Shown: in pieces, positions 45,322 through 54,966 of the stretch
How the letters are laid out: each line of letters starts with the position of its first letter
Position numbering within the stretch: the stretch's first letter is position 1
Assembly (NCBI RefSeq): GCF_003851685.1
Contig: NZ_CP027727.1
Location: 5,828,001-5,892,000, forward strand
From: Pseudomonas sp. R5-89-07
Lineage (GTDB): Bacteria; Pseudomonadota; Gammaproteobacteria; Pseudomonadales; Pseudomonadaceae
DNA length: 64,000 bases
Direction of reading: 5' to 3'
Made by a program: the position numbers and the translations under genes
The notes under the pieces: model-generated
The model's database searches: none
Told to the model about the DNA's origin: nothing
Seen by the model: the letters and a program-made list of their open reading frames with translations, nothing else

Positions 45322-45813
45322 TCAGGCGATACGTGGGTCTGGATTGTCCAGCACGCTGTCTGTCTGCTCAGCACGGAATTTTTTCAGCACCGCATGGAAC
45401 TGCGGATGCTTGGCGCCCAGGATGCTGGCGGACAGCAATGCGGCGTTGATCGCGCCGGCCTTGCCGATCGCCAGGGTCGCCACCGGGATGCCGGCAGGCA
45501 TCTGCACGATAGACAACAGCGAATCCACGCCCGAGAGCATCGAAGACTGCACTGGCACACCCAGTACCGGCAGGTGAGTCTTGGCCGCGCACATGCCAGG
45601 CAAATGCGCCGCACCGCCGGCACCGGCGATGATCACCTCGATGCCACGGGATTCTGCTTCATCGGCATACTGGAACAGCAAGTCCGGGGTGCGGTGGGCG
45701 GAGACCACCTTCACTTCGTACGGAATGCCGAGTTTTTCCAGCATATCGGCGGTGTGGCTAAGGGTGGACCAATCGGACTTGGAGCCCATGATCACGCCAA
45801 CCAATGCACTCAT
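45322..45813 (-). CDS. purE: N5-CAIR mutase
   Basis: 163 residues. Converts N5-CAIR to CAIR in purine synthesis. '[39 protein letters not shown]' (about 7-45) contains the nucleotide-binding GSxSD and AHRTP motifs, and '[20 protein letters not shown]' follows. An AGAGGCACG ribosome site precedes the ATG. An intrinsic terminator stands in its leader. Confidence 0.98.
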   Translation of the reverse strand: MSALVGVIMGSKSDWSTLSHTADMLEKLGIPYEVKVVSAHRTPDLLFQYADEAESRGIEVIIAGAGGAAHLPGMCAAKTHLPVLGVPVQSSMLSGVDSLLSIVQMPAGIPVATLAIGKAGAINAALLSASILGAKHPQFHAVLKKFRAEQTDSVLDNPDPRIA

Positions 45814-45851
45814 CGTCGTGCCTCTTCTCTCTGGGCGCCCGCAGGCGCGTC

Positions 45852-45890
45852 AAAAAACAACAAGCCACGCGGGAAATCCGGCGTGGCTTG
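45852..45890 (-). terminator. Terminator in the purE leader (possible attenuator)
   Basis: On the minus strand CAAGCCACGC ... GCGTGGCTTG (10 perfect pairs, 10-nt loop) is followed by TTG and six T, ending 38 nt before the purE ATG. A TATACT -10-like box lies further upstream (45932-45937), as does another hairpin with GGCC arms (about 45904-45930). Either an attenuator of purEK or the terminator of the upstream LysR gene on the same strand. Confidence 0.75.
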
Positions 45891-46039
45891 GTGTACGAAT
45901 TTAGGCCGGTTGGACCGGCCGAAGGCCGCGCAGTATACCGTAATAATGCAGATAAACAGCCCCTGGAATGACCATCTGTCTTGCGGTGCAAAGTGGCGGT
46001 TTTATTGACTTTCAAGTCAGCCAACTCACCCCAAAACCC

Positions 46040-46128
46040 TGTGGGAGGGGGCTTGCTCCCGATAGCGGTGTATCAGTCAGCTTATCTTCAGTTGACCCAC
46101 CGCAATCGGGGGCAAGCCCCCTCCCACA
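46040..46128. repeat. REP pair (REPIN) downstream of LysR gene
   Basis: 89-bp element 29 nt beyond the LysR stop codon. Left arm variant GGGGGCTTGCTCCCGAT, same as the copy at 43154. Confidence 0.93.
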
Positions 46129-46157
46129 GTTACCCTGCATTCGGCCCGAGATTGGGC

Positions 46158-47066
46158 TCAGGTAGTTTGCGCCGCGCCACCTTCCAGCTTGCGCCACAAC
46201 AACCGCACATTCGCCTTGCGCACCAATGCGCAGCGGTACAGCCGAATCTCCAGCGGCACGTGCCACTGCGGCCCGCCACACACCACCAACTCGCCGCGGG
46301 CCAGTTCCGCCCGCACGCTCAGTTGTGGCACCCAGGCAATGCCCAACCCTTCCAGCGCCATGCTCTTGAGGCTGTCGGCCATGGCCGTTTCATAGATAGT
46401 GGTGAAGCGCAGCGCGCGCTGGCGCAGTAACAAGTTCACCGAGCGCCCGAGGAAAGCGCCGGCGCTGTAGGCCAGCAACGGCACGCTGCCCTCGCCTTCC
46501 AGGTCAAAGAGCGGCTTGCCCTCGGCATCGGCGGCGCATACCGGGAGCATTTCGGTATTGCCCAGGTGCAGCGACGGGAAAATCTCGGCGTCCATCTGCA
46601 TCGCGGCGTCCGGGTCGTAGAACGCCAGCATCAAATCACAGCCGCCTTCGCGCAGCGCATGAACGGCGTCACCCACGTTGGTGGCGACCAGCCGCGTGGC
46701 GATGTTCAGGCCCTCGTTGCGCAGTTGCGCGATCCAGCGCGGAAAAAAGCCCAATGCCAGGGAGTGCGCCGCCGCCACTTGCATGACTTCACCCTGCCCG
46801 CCTTCCAAGTGATGCAAGTGGCGCAGCACTTCGCCCAACTGTTCGACCACGGTACGCGCGGTGACCAGGAACAACTGGCCCGCCGCCGTCAGCTCGACCG
46901 GCGTGCGCGAGCGATTGACCAACGTCAGCCCCAACGCCGCTTCCAGGCTGCGAATACGTCGGCTGAACGCCGGCTGAGTGACAAAGCGTCGCTCCGCCGC
47001 CTGGGAAAAACTGCGCGTCGCTGCCAGGGCGCTGAAGTCTTCCAGCCATTTGCTTTCAAGGTTCAT
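46158..47066 (-). CDS. LysR-family regulator next to aspA
   Basis: 302 residues from the ATG at 47066 (GGGAGG site). LysR winged helix-turn-helix at about 3-62: 'WLEDFSALAATRSFSQAAERRFVTQPAFSRRIRSLEAALG'. Substrate-binding domain from about 90. It is divergent from aspA with a 183-bp shared control region, so aspA is a likely target (inference from layout; same arrangement as in P. aeruginosa). Confidence 0.92.
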   Translation of the reverse strand: MNLESKWLEDFSALAATRSFSQAAERRFVTQPAFSRRIRSLEAALGLTLVNRSRTPVELTAAGQLFLVTARTVVEQLGEVLRHLHHLEGGQGEVMQVAAAHSLALGFFPRWIAQLRNEGLNIATRLVATNVGDAVHALREGGCDLMLAFYDPDAAMQMDAEIFPSLHLGNTEMLPVCAADAEGKPLFDLEGEGSVPLLAYSAGAFLGRSVNLLLRQRALRFTTIYETAMADSLKSMALEGLGIAWVPQLSVRAELARGELVVCGGPQWHVPLEIRLYRCALVRKANVRLLWRKLEGGAAQTT

Positions 47067-47249
47067 CACTGCCTCCCACGCCGAATGCACCATTTTGGCA
47101 CACACGCCCGTCATGGTAACCGGGTCACATCAACATTATGCCGTTTGTGCATAGGCCAGTGTTTAACAGCATTGGCCCAAAAACTTCCACAAGCCTAGCA
47201 TTCGCAGCGTTCCGGCCAGTTCCGGGTCCATATCGAGATGATTTCCGTC

Positions 47250-48674
<1,425 letters not shown>

Positions 48675-48728
48675 GCGTTTGTTGCACCGCTCACCAGGCT
48701 GAGGGACTAGACACCTCTCACCTTTTGA

Positions 48729-48763
48729 GGGCCTGAAGGCTCGTTCTTCAGGCCCTTTTTTTT
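48729..48763 (+). terminator. Intrinsic terminator after aspA
   Basis: Stem GGGCCTGAAG / CTTCAGGCCC, seven-base loop, then eight T. Confidence 0.95.
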
Positions 48764-49067
48764 GCTCTGAGATCGTGAAATGACGCCAATAAAAATTCCA
48801 ATATCGCACCCCGAACCCACCACCCCTTTCACCGTATGGCTGAAACCTTTAATCAGCCCGAGCAGACGAATCACGTTCGCCTAGGTATAGTGCCGCCCCT
48901 CTTCGCGTCTGCGGCCGTCGGTAACGAGGCCCGGGAACCACGCGAAACCGCATGAATAACAACACCCGCAAAAGGATCGGGGTCGAAACGTCGTGCACTG
49001 CCTGGTGCCATACGACGCGTTGGACCGTCCTGCGTTTGCCATTAGAAAAATCAGCGAGGAACACTCC
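48764..49067 (+). promoter_or_regulatory. Leader and promoter region of the AGCS symporter gene
   Basis: About 300 bp without a gene. A GTATAGTG segment near 48882-48890 is a possible -10. The remaining 170 bp would be an untranslated leader. A GAGGA ribosome site precedes the start at 49068. No known riboswitch was recognised by eye. Confidence 0.4.
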
Positions 49068-50519
49068 ATGCTCGAAGTCATCAACGACTTCCTCTCAGGG
49101 AAAGTACTGATCGTGCTCATTGTCGGGCTCGGCGGTTATTTCACGATTCGCTCGCGTTTCGTGCAATTGCGTCACTTTTTCCACATGTTCTCGGTGTTTA
49201 AAGACAGCCTGAAGAGCAGCTCCGGCCAACTCAGTTCGTTCCAGGCGCTGATGCTCAGCCTGGCGGGCCGCGTCGGCGCCGGTAACATCGCAGGCGTCGG
49301 CATTGCCGTGACCCTGGGTGGTCCGGGGGCCGTGTTCTGGATGTGGGTCACCGCGCTGGTGGGCATGTCTTCGAGCTTCATCGAGTGCTCCCTCGGCCAG
49401 TTGTACAAGCGTACCGACGCCGAAGGCACCTACCGTGGCGGCCCGGCGTATTACATCCAGCACGGCCTGCACAAGCGCTGGCTGGGCATGGTCATGGCGT
49501 TCCTGCTGCTGGTGACCTTCGGCTTTGCCTTCAACGGTTTGCAAGCCCACGCGGTAACGCACTCGCTCAATAACGCCTTCGGCCTCGACACCACCTACAC
49601 CGGCCTTGCGCTGGCGGTGCTGCTGGGCCTGGTGTTCATCGGCGGGATCAAGCGCATCGCCTCGATCGCCGACCTGCTGGTACCGGTCAAGACCCTGGTC
49701 TACATCGCCGTGACCCTGTACGTGATCGTGCTGCAGTTCGACCACGTTCCGGCCATGCTCGCGACCATCGTCAAGAGCGCGTTCGGCCTCGACCAGGCCT
49801 TCGGTGGCCTGGTGGGCAGCGCGATCATCATGGGCGTCAAACGCGGTGTGTTCGCCAACGAAGCCGGCCTTGGCAGCGCACCTAACGTGGCAGCCGTGGC
49901 GTCGGTGGAACACCCGATCGCCCAAGGTGTGGTGCAAGCGTTCAGCGTGTTCCTCGACACCTTCGTGATCTGCACCTGCACCGCCTTGCTGATCCTGCTC
50001 TCCGGCTTCTACACCCCTGGCTTTGAAGGTGACGGCATTGCCCTGACCCAGAACTCCCTGGCGGCGGTGGTCGGCGACTGGGGCCGCATGTTTATCTCGG
50101 TGGCCCTGGCGTTGTTCGTGTTCACGTCGATCATGTACAACTACTACCTGGGCGAGAGCAACCTGCGCTTTTTGGTCGGCAACAACCGCAAGGTGCTGAT
50201 GGGCTACCGCGCACTGGTGCTGGTGCTGATTTTCTGGGGTTCCATCGAGAACCTGAGCACCGTGTTCGCCTTCGCCGATATCACCATGACGATGCTGGCG
50301 TTCGTCAACCTGTTCGCCCTGGCGTTCCTGTTCAAGATCGCCATGCGCATCCTGAACGACTACGACAACCAGCGCGCCGCAGGCATCAAGACCCCGGTAT
50401 TCGACTCCAGCCAGTTCCCTGACCTGGACCTGGACCGCAAGGCCTGGCCGGCGAACCCGGTGAAGCCGGACCCTGCCGTGCAGGTTGCTGCTGAACTCGA
50501 AGCCCAAGCGCAACGCTAA
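49068..50519 (+). CDS. AGCS-family alanine/glycine:cation symporter
   Basis: 483 residues from the ATG at 49068 (GAGGA site). About 10-11 hydrophobic helices. 'FQALMLSLAGRVGAGNIAGVGIAVTLGGPGAVFWMWVTALVGMSSSFIECSLGQLYK' is the AGCS signature with the cation/substrate-binding G-N-I-A-G region. The typical 'GVKRGVFANEAGLGSAPNVAA' occurs at about 257-277. Imports small amino acids with Na+. Placed between aspA and an asparaginase gene, suggesting a role in amino-acid use. Confidence 0.95.
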   Translation: MLEVINDFLSGKVLIVLIVGLGGYFTIRSRFVQLRHFFHMFSVFKDSLKSSSGQLSSFQALMLSLAGRVGAGNIAGVGIAVTLGGPGAVFWMWVTALVGMSSSFIECSLGQLYKRTDAEGTYRGGPAYYIQHGLHKRWLGMVMAFLLLVTFGFAFNGLQAHAVTHSLNNAFGLDTTYTGLALAVLLGLVFIGGIKRIASIADLLVPVKTLVYIAVTLYVIVLQFDHVPAMLATIVKSAFGLDQAFGGLVGSAIIMGVKRGVFANEAGLGSAPNVAAVASVEHPIAQGVVQAFSVFLDTFVICTCTALLILLSGFYTPGFEGDGIALTQNSLAAVVGDWGRMFISVALALFVFTSIMYNYYLGESNLRFLVGNNRKVLMGYRALVLVLIFWGSIENLSTVFAFADITMTMLAFVNLFALAFLFKIAMRILNDYDNQRAAGIKTPVFDSSQFPDLDLDRKAWPANPVKPDPAVQVAAELEAQAQR

Positions 50520-50528
50520 GCAGATGAC

Positions 50529-50572
50529 ACGCCGCGAGGCCTTGGGCATGCTCAGGGCCCCGCGGCGTTTTT
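50529..50572 (+). terminator. Intrinsic terminator after AGCS symporter gene
   Basis: Outer stem ACGCCGCG / CGCGGCGT with inner GGCC/GGCC pairs, then TTTTT starting at 50568. It ends just before the asparaginase ribosome site, so asparaginase expression depends on read-through or a promoter in this gap. Confidence 0.85.
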
Positions 50573-50588
50573 CGTTCAGGAGAATCAA

Positions 50589-51578
50589 ATGACCCTACCC
50601 GCCCAGAACGTCATGGTGCTCTATACGGGCGGCACCATTGGCATGCAGGCCAGCGCCAACGGCCTGGCACCCGCTTCGGGTTTTGAAGCGCGGATGAGCG
50701 ACTACCTCGCCAGCCAACCGCAACTGCGCGTGCCCGCGTGGCGCTTTCGCGAAATGGCGCCGCTGATCGACAGCGCCAACATGACCCCGGCTTACTGGCA
50801 ACGCTTGCGTGTGGCGGTGGTCGAGGCGCTGGATGCCGGCTGCGATGCCGTGCTGATCCTGCACGGTACCGACACCCTGGCCTACAGCGCCGCCGCCATG
50901 AGCTTCCAGCTGCTGGGCTTGCCGGCGCCGGTGCTGTTTACCGGCTCGATGCTGCCGGCCGGCGTACCGGACAGCGACGCCTGGGAAAACCTCGGCGGCG
51001 CCCTCGTCGCACTCGGTGAAGGCCTGTCGTCGGGGGTGCACCTTTACTTCCACGGTGAGCGGCTGGCGCCGACCCGCTGCGCAAAGATCCGCAGCTTTGG
51101 GCGCAAGCCTTTCGCTACCCTGCAACGCCAGGGCGGCGTGGCCCGTGCCGAATCGGTGCCGGGCACGCTGGATTATCGTCAGGACAAAGCGCCAGCCTGC
51201 ATCGGCGTACTGCCGCTCGTGCCGGGCATCACGCCCGCGCAGCTCGACGGTTTGCTCGGCAGCGGCATCCAGGCCCTGGTGCTGGAGTGCTTCGGCAGCG
51301 GCACCGGGCCCAGCGACAACCCCGAGTTTCTCGCCAGCCTCAAGCGTGCGCAAGACGCCGGCATCGTGGTGGTAGCCATCACCCAATGCCATGAGGGCGG
51401 CGTGGAGCTGGATGTATACGAAGCGGGCAGCCGCCTGCGCAGTGTGGGCGTTGTCTCGGGCGCGGGCATGACTCGGGAAACCGCGTTGGGCAAACTCAAC
51501 GCGCTGGTCGGTGCAGGTCTTGCGGCGGACGTGATCCGCCAGCTGCTGGCCGTCAACCTGTGCGGTGAGCTGGACTGA
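50589..51578 (+). CDS. L-asparaginase, cytoplasmic type
   Basis: 329 residues, no signal peptide. The N-terminal active-site motif is 'VMVLYTGGTIGMQ' (catalytic Thr at about 15). The second motif 'VLILHGTDTLAYSAAAMSF' (about 92-110) holds the T-D pair. Hydrolyses asparagine to aspartate, feeding the aspartase encoded upstream. The C-terminal ~100 residues form the usual second domain. An AGGAGAA site precedes the ATG. Confidence 0.94.
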   Translation: MTLPAQNVMVLYTGGTIGMQASANGLAPASGFEARMSDYLASQPQLRVPAWRFREMAPLIDSANMTPAYWQRLRVAVVEALDAGCDAVLILHGTDTLAYSAAAMSFQLLGLPAPVLFTGSMLPAGVPDSDAWENLGGALVALGEGLSSGVHLYFHGERLAPTRCAKIRSFGRKPFATLQRQGGVARAESVPGTLDYRQDKAPACIGVLPLVPGITPAQLDGLLGSGIQALVLECFGSGTGPSDNPEFLASLKRAQDAGIVVVAITQCHEGGVELDVYEAGSRLRSVGVVSGAGMTRETALGKLNALVGAGLAADVIRQLLAVNLCGELD

Positions 51579-51712
51579 AGCCAGCGCATAGATATAGATA
51601 AGGAGACACCCGAGGCCTGGCCCCGGGTTGTCGCCCTCGCCACGCCCCGCAGGACCCGTCGCAACGGCATACTACTTGCTGCCTGACCTGGGTCTCTGTC
51701 GCGGGAACTGCA

Positions 51713-52705
51713 ATGCTCCATTCACACCTGACCACCCTCAACGCCGTGTCCCTGATCCTCACTACCTTCGAGGCCCAGGGCCTGGCCGGCGAAAACCTGC
51801 TGGCGGGCAGCGGCATCTGCGCGGCGGACCTGAGCCGCGCCGACACCCGCATCACCACCCATCAGGAGATGCAGGTGTGCGCCAATGCCGTGGCCTTGCG
51901 CCAGGACATCGGCCTGGAACTGGGCCGGCGCATGCATGTTTCGTCCTACGGTTTACTCGGCTATGCGCTGCTCACCAGTGCCACCTTTGGTGACGCTTTG
52001 CGCCTGGCGCTGCGTTATCCGGCGCTGTTGGGAACACTTTTCGAGCTGAGCCTTGAGGCGGATGGCGAGCGGATCTGGTTCACCGCCAGCGATTATCGGG
52101 AGGACCCGGCGCTGGCGGCGTTCAATGTCGAGTTTTGCCTGGTTTCGCTGAAAGTTATCTGCAACGACCTTTTAGGGTGCGCGCTGCCGTTGCTCGGCGC
52201 GCGTTTCGAACACGCCGCGCCCGATTATTGGCGGCGCTATGCAGACCCCTTCGACTGCCCGCTGCAATTCAACGAGCGCAGCAACGCCTTCGCGTTCGAC
52301 AAGCACTGGCTCGACCGCCCCCTGCCCCTCGCCGACCCGGTCACCCACCGCGCCATGGCCGAGCGCTGCCGCAAACAGAACCTGGAATTCACCGGCCGCC
52401 AGGCATGGCTGGGCCGGGTGCGCCAGTTGCTCGCCGCGCAACTGCATGCCGCGCCGGGCCTTGAAGGGTTGGCCGAGCAAATGAACTGTTCGGCGCGCAC
52501 CTTGCGCCGCCACCTGCATGACCTTGGCTGCAGCTACCAGGAAATGCTCGACGAACTGCGCTTTGACCGCGCCAAGCAGTTGCTGGGACAAGACGGGCTG
52601 GCAATTCATCGCATAGCCGAACAACTGGGCTTCAGCGAAACCGCGAGCTTTCGCCATGCCTTCGTGCGCTGGAGCGGTGTGACACCGAGTCAGTTCCGTC
52701 TCTGA
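51713..52705 (+). CDS. AraC-family transcriptional regulator (OruR/ArgR-like)
   Basis: 330 residues. N-terminal arabinose-binding-like ligand domain (about 15-200). C-terminal AraC DNA-binding region with two helix-turn-helices from about 230 ('GLEGLAEQMNCSARTLRRHLHDLGCSYQEMLDELRFDRAKQLL' and 'IHRIAEQLGFSETASFRHAFVRWSGVTPSQFR'). It is followed on the same strand by the deacetylase and polyamine-binding genes after 122 nt; regulation of those is inferred. The ligand is unknown. Confidence 0.93.
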   Translation: MLHSHLTTLNAVSLILTTFEAQGLAGENLLAGSGICAADLSRADTRITTHQEMQVCANAVALRQDIGLELGRRMHVSSYGLLGYALLTSATFGDALRLALRYPALLGTLFELSLEADGERIWFTASDYREDPALAAFNVEFCLVSLKVICNDLLGCALPLLGARFEHAAPDYWRRYADPFDCPLQFNERSNAFAFDKHWLDRPLPLADPVTHRAMAERCRKQNLEFTGRQAWLGRVRQLLAAQLHAAPGLEGLAEQMNCSARTLRRHLHDLGCSYQEMLDELRFDRAKQLLGQDGLAIHRIAEQLGFSETASFRHAFVRWSGVTPSQFRL

Positions 52706-52827
52706 TGGAGCGAATAACGGACAGACTCTTTGGCCATATCGATCCCCTTTTGGCCGCTCCTGCCGTTCTCCGCAGCCGCGTCTGCCCCGACACTGCAGGG
52801 CATCCCTGATGCCTGCGGAGAACAATA

Positions 52828-53868
52828 ATGCTGACCATCTATTCGGACGATCACTACCTGCACCACGGCCGTTGTGAGCTGATGGACGGGCAACTGATGC
52901 CTTGCTTCGAAATGCCTTCGCGCGCCGATCATGTGCTGCAACGGGTCAACGACCGTGCACTCGGCCCGGTGCAACCGCCTCGCGACTTCGGCCTGGGGCC
53001 GCTGGAACGGGTTCACAGCCCGGATTACCTGGCGTTCTTCAAGGGTGCGTGGGAGCGCTGGACCGCCTTCGGCCAGAACGGCGACCTGCTGCCCTACACC
53101 TGGCCCGCCCGTACCCTGCGCCGCCTGATGCCCACCAGCCTGCACGGCCAGTTGGGCTACTACAGTTTCGACGGCGGCGCGCCGATCACCGCCGGCACCT
53201 GGCAAGCGGCTTACAGCGCGGCGCAAGTGGCGTTAACCGCGCAACACGCGATCCAACAGGGCGCCCACAGTGCCTTTGCGCTTTGCCGGCCACCGGGGCA
53301 CCACGCCGCCAGCGACTTGATGGGCGGCTATTGCTACCTCAATAACGCAGCCATCGCCGCACAGGCGTTTCTCGACCAGGGCCAGCGCAAGGTCGCGATC
53401 CTTGATGTCGACTACCACCATGGCAACGGCACCCAGTCGATTTTCTACGCGCGCAGCGACGTGCTGTTCACCTCGATCCATGGCCATCCGGAAGCGGAGT
53501 TTCCGTTTTTCCTCGGCTACGCCGACGAGCCTGGCGAGGGTGAAGGCGAGGGGTTCAACTTCAACTACCCTCTGCCCGCCGGCTCCGGCTGGGACACCTG
53601 GAGCGCCGCGCTGGAAGAGGCCTGCCAGGAGATCGAAGGCTATGGTGCCGACGTCATCGTGGTGTCGCTGGGCGTAGACACGTTCAAGGACGACCCGATC
53701 TCGCAGTTCAAGCTCGACAGCCCGGATTACCTGGCCATGGGCCGACGCATCGCGCGCCTGGGCAAGCCCACGCTGTTCGTGATGGAAGGCGGCTACGCAG
53801 TGGAAGAAATCGGCATCAATGCCGTCAACGTACTCGAAGGCTTCGAACAAGAGGTAGCGGCCCAATGA
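52828..53868 (+). CDS. Acetylpolyamine amidohydrolase-like class II histone-deacetylase-fold enzyme
   Basis: 346 residues, zinc deacetylase. The catalytic H158-H159 occur in 'RPPGHHA'. Zinc ligands D195 and H197 are in DVDYHHGNG (193-201), with D284 in 'SLGVDTF'. The general size, the loop insertions and the adjacent polyamine-binding protein fit the Pseudomonas acetylpolyamine amidohydrolases (AphA/AphB group), which remove acetyl groups from acetylputrescine or acetylcadaverine. An RBS-like GGAG precedes the ATG. Stop overlaps the next gene (ATGA). Confidence 0.92.
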   Translation: MLTIYSDDHYLHHGRCELMDGQLMPCFEMPSRADHVLQRVNDRALGPVQPPRDFGLGPLERVHSPDYLAFFKGAWERWTAFGQNGDLLPYTWPARTLRRLMPTSLHGQLGYYSFDGGAPITAGTWQAAYSAAQVALTAQHAIQQGAHSAFALCRPPGHHAASDLMGGYCYLNNAAIAAQAFLDQGQRKVAILDVDYHHGNGTQSIFYARSDVLFTSIHGHPEAEFPFFLGYADEPGEGEGEGFNFNYPLPAGSGWDTWSAALEEACQEIEGYGADVIVVSLGVDTFKDDPISQFKLDSPDYLAMGRRIARLGKPTLFVMEGGYAVEEIGINAVNVLEGFEQEVAAQ

Positions 53869-54956
53869 ACGCACTCACATCCCTGGCCCTGTGCACGGCC
53901 CTGCTGGCCGGTGCCGTGCAGGCCGACGAAAAAACCCTGAAGGTCTACAACTGGTTCGACTACATCACGCCCAAAGCGCTTGAGGAGTTCAAGGCGCAGA
54001 ACCCCGCCATCAAGCTAGTCTACGACATCTTCGACACCAACGAAGCCCTGGAGGCCAAGCTGCTCACCGGCAACGCCGGCTACGACGTGGTGGTGCCGTC
54101 CAATGTATTCCTGGCCAAGCAAATCGAGGCCGGCGTGTTCCAGCCCCTGGATCGCAGCCAGTTGCCCAATTGGAACCACCTCGATCCCAAGCTGATGAAG
54201 CTGATCGAAGCCAACGATCCCGGCAATAAATTCGCCGTGCCCTACATGTACGGCACCATCCTGATCGGCTTCAACCCGGCCAAGGTCAAGGCCGCACTGG
54301 GCGACAATGCGCCCGTGGACAGCTGGGACCTGATCTTCAAGGAAGAGAACATCAGCAAGCTCAAGCAATGCGGGGTGGCGCTGCTGGATTCACCCTCGGA
54401 AATCCTGCCGCTGGCCCTGCAGCACCTGGGGCTGGACCCCAACAGCAGCAACCCCAAGGACTACGCCAAGGCCGAAGCGTTGCTGATGAAGATCCGTCCG
54501 TACATCACCTATTTCCATTCGTCCAAGTACATGGCCGATATCGCCAACGGTGACATCTGTGTGGCGGTGGGCTATTCCGGCAGCTTCTCCCAGGCAGCCA
54601 ACCGCGCCAAGGAAGCCAAGAATGGCGTGACCGTTGACATGCGCCTGCCCAAGGAAGGCGCGCCGATCTGGTTCGATATGCTCGCCATCCCCAAAGGCGC
54701 GCAAAACCCGCAGGACGCCTACACCTTTATCAACTACCTGTTGCAGCCCGAGGTGATCGCGCCCATCAGCGACTTTGTCGGCTACCCCAACCCGAACCAA
54801 GACGCGACCGAACACGTAGACCCAGCGATTCGCAACAACCCGAACCTGTACCCCACCGACGCGGCCATGGCCACGCTCTACACCCTCAAGCCTCTCGGCC
54901 GGGAGGCGGAGCGGGCCAGGACGCGGGCATGGAGCAAGATCAAATCGGGGACGTGA
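53865..54956 (+). CDS. Polyamine ABC transporter substrate-binding protein (PotF/SpuD-like)
   Basis: 363 residues, signal peptide about 1-20 (MNALTSLALCTALLAGAVQA). 'LKVYNWFDYITPKALEEFKAQNP', 'YDIFDTNEALEAKLLTGNAGYDVVVPSN' and 'AVPYMYGTILIGFN' are hallmarks of PotF/SpuD proteins. W28 and F29 in 'YNWFDY' belong to the polyamine-binding region. It overlaps the deacetylase gene by 4 nt. No permease or ATPase genes of a Pot system are adjacent. Confidence 0.94.
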   Translation: MNALTSLALCTALLAGAVQADEKTLKVYNWFDYITPKALEEFKAQNPAIKLVYDIFDTNEALEAKLLTGNAGYDVVVPSNVFLAKQIEAGVFQPLDRSQLPNWNHLDPKLMKLIEANDPGNKFAVPYMYGTILIGFNPAKVKAALGDNAPVDSWDLIFKEENISKLKQCGVALLDSPSEILPLALQHLGLDPNSSNPKDYAKAEALLMKIRPYITYFHSSKYMADIANGDICVAVGYSGSFSQAANRAKEAKNGVTVDMRLPKEGAPIWFDMLAIPKGAQNPQDAYTFINYLLQPEVIAPISDFVGYPNPNQDATEHVDPAIRNNPNLYPTDAAMATLYTLKPLGREAERARTRAWSKIKSGT

Positions 54957-54966
54957 GAGGCCGCGA

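Noticed and set aside
9496..46128. CRISPR array
   Set aside because: The repeated palindromes are scattered singly between genes in REP-pair form, with no regular repeat-spacer array and no cas genes.
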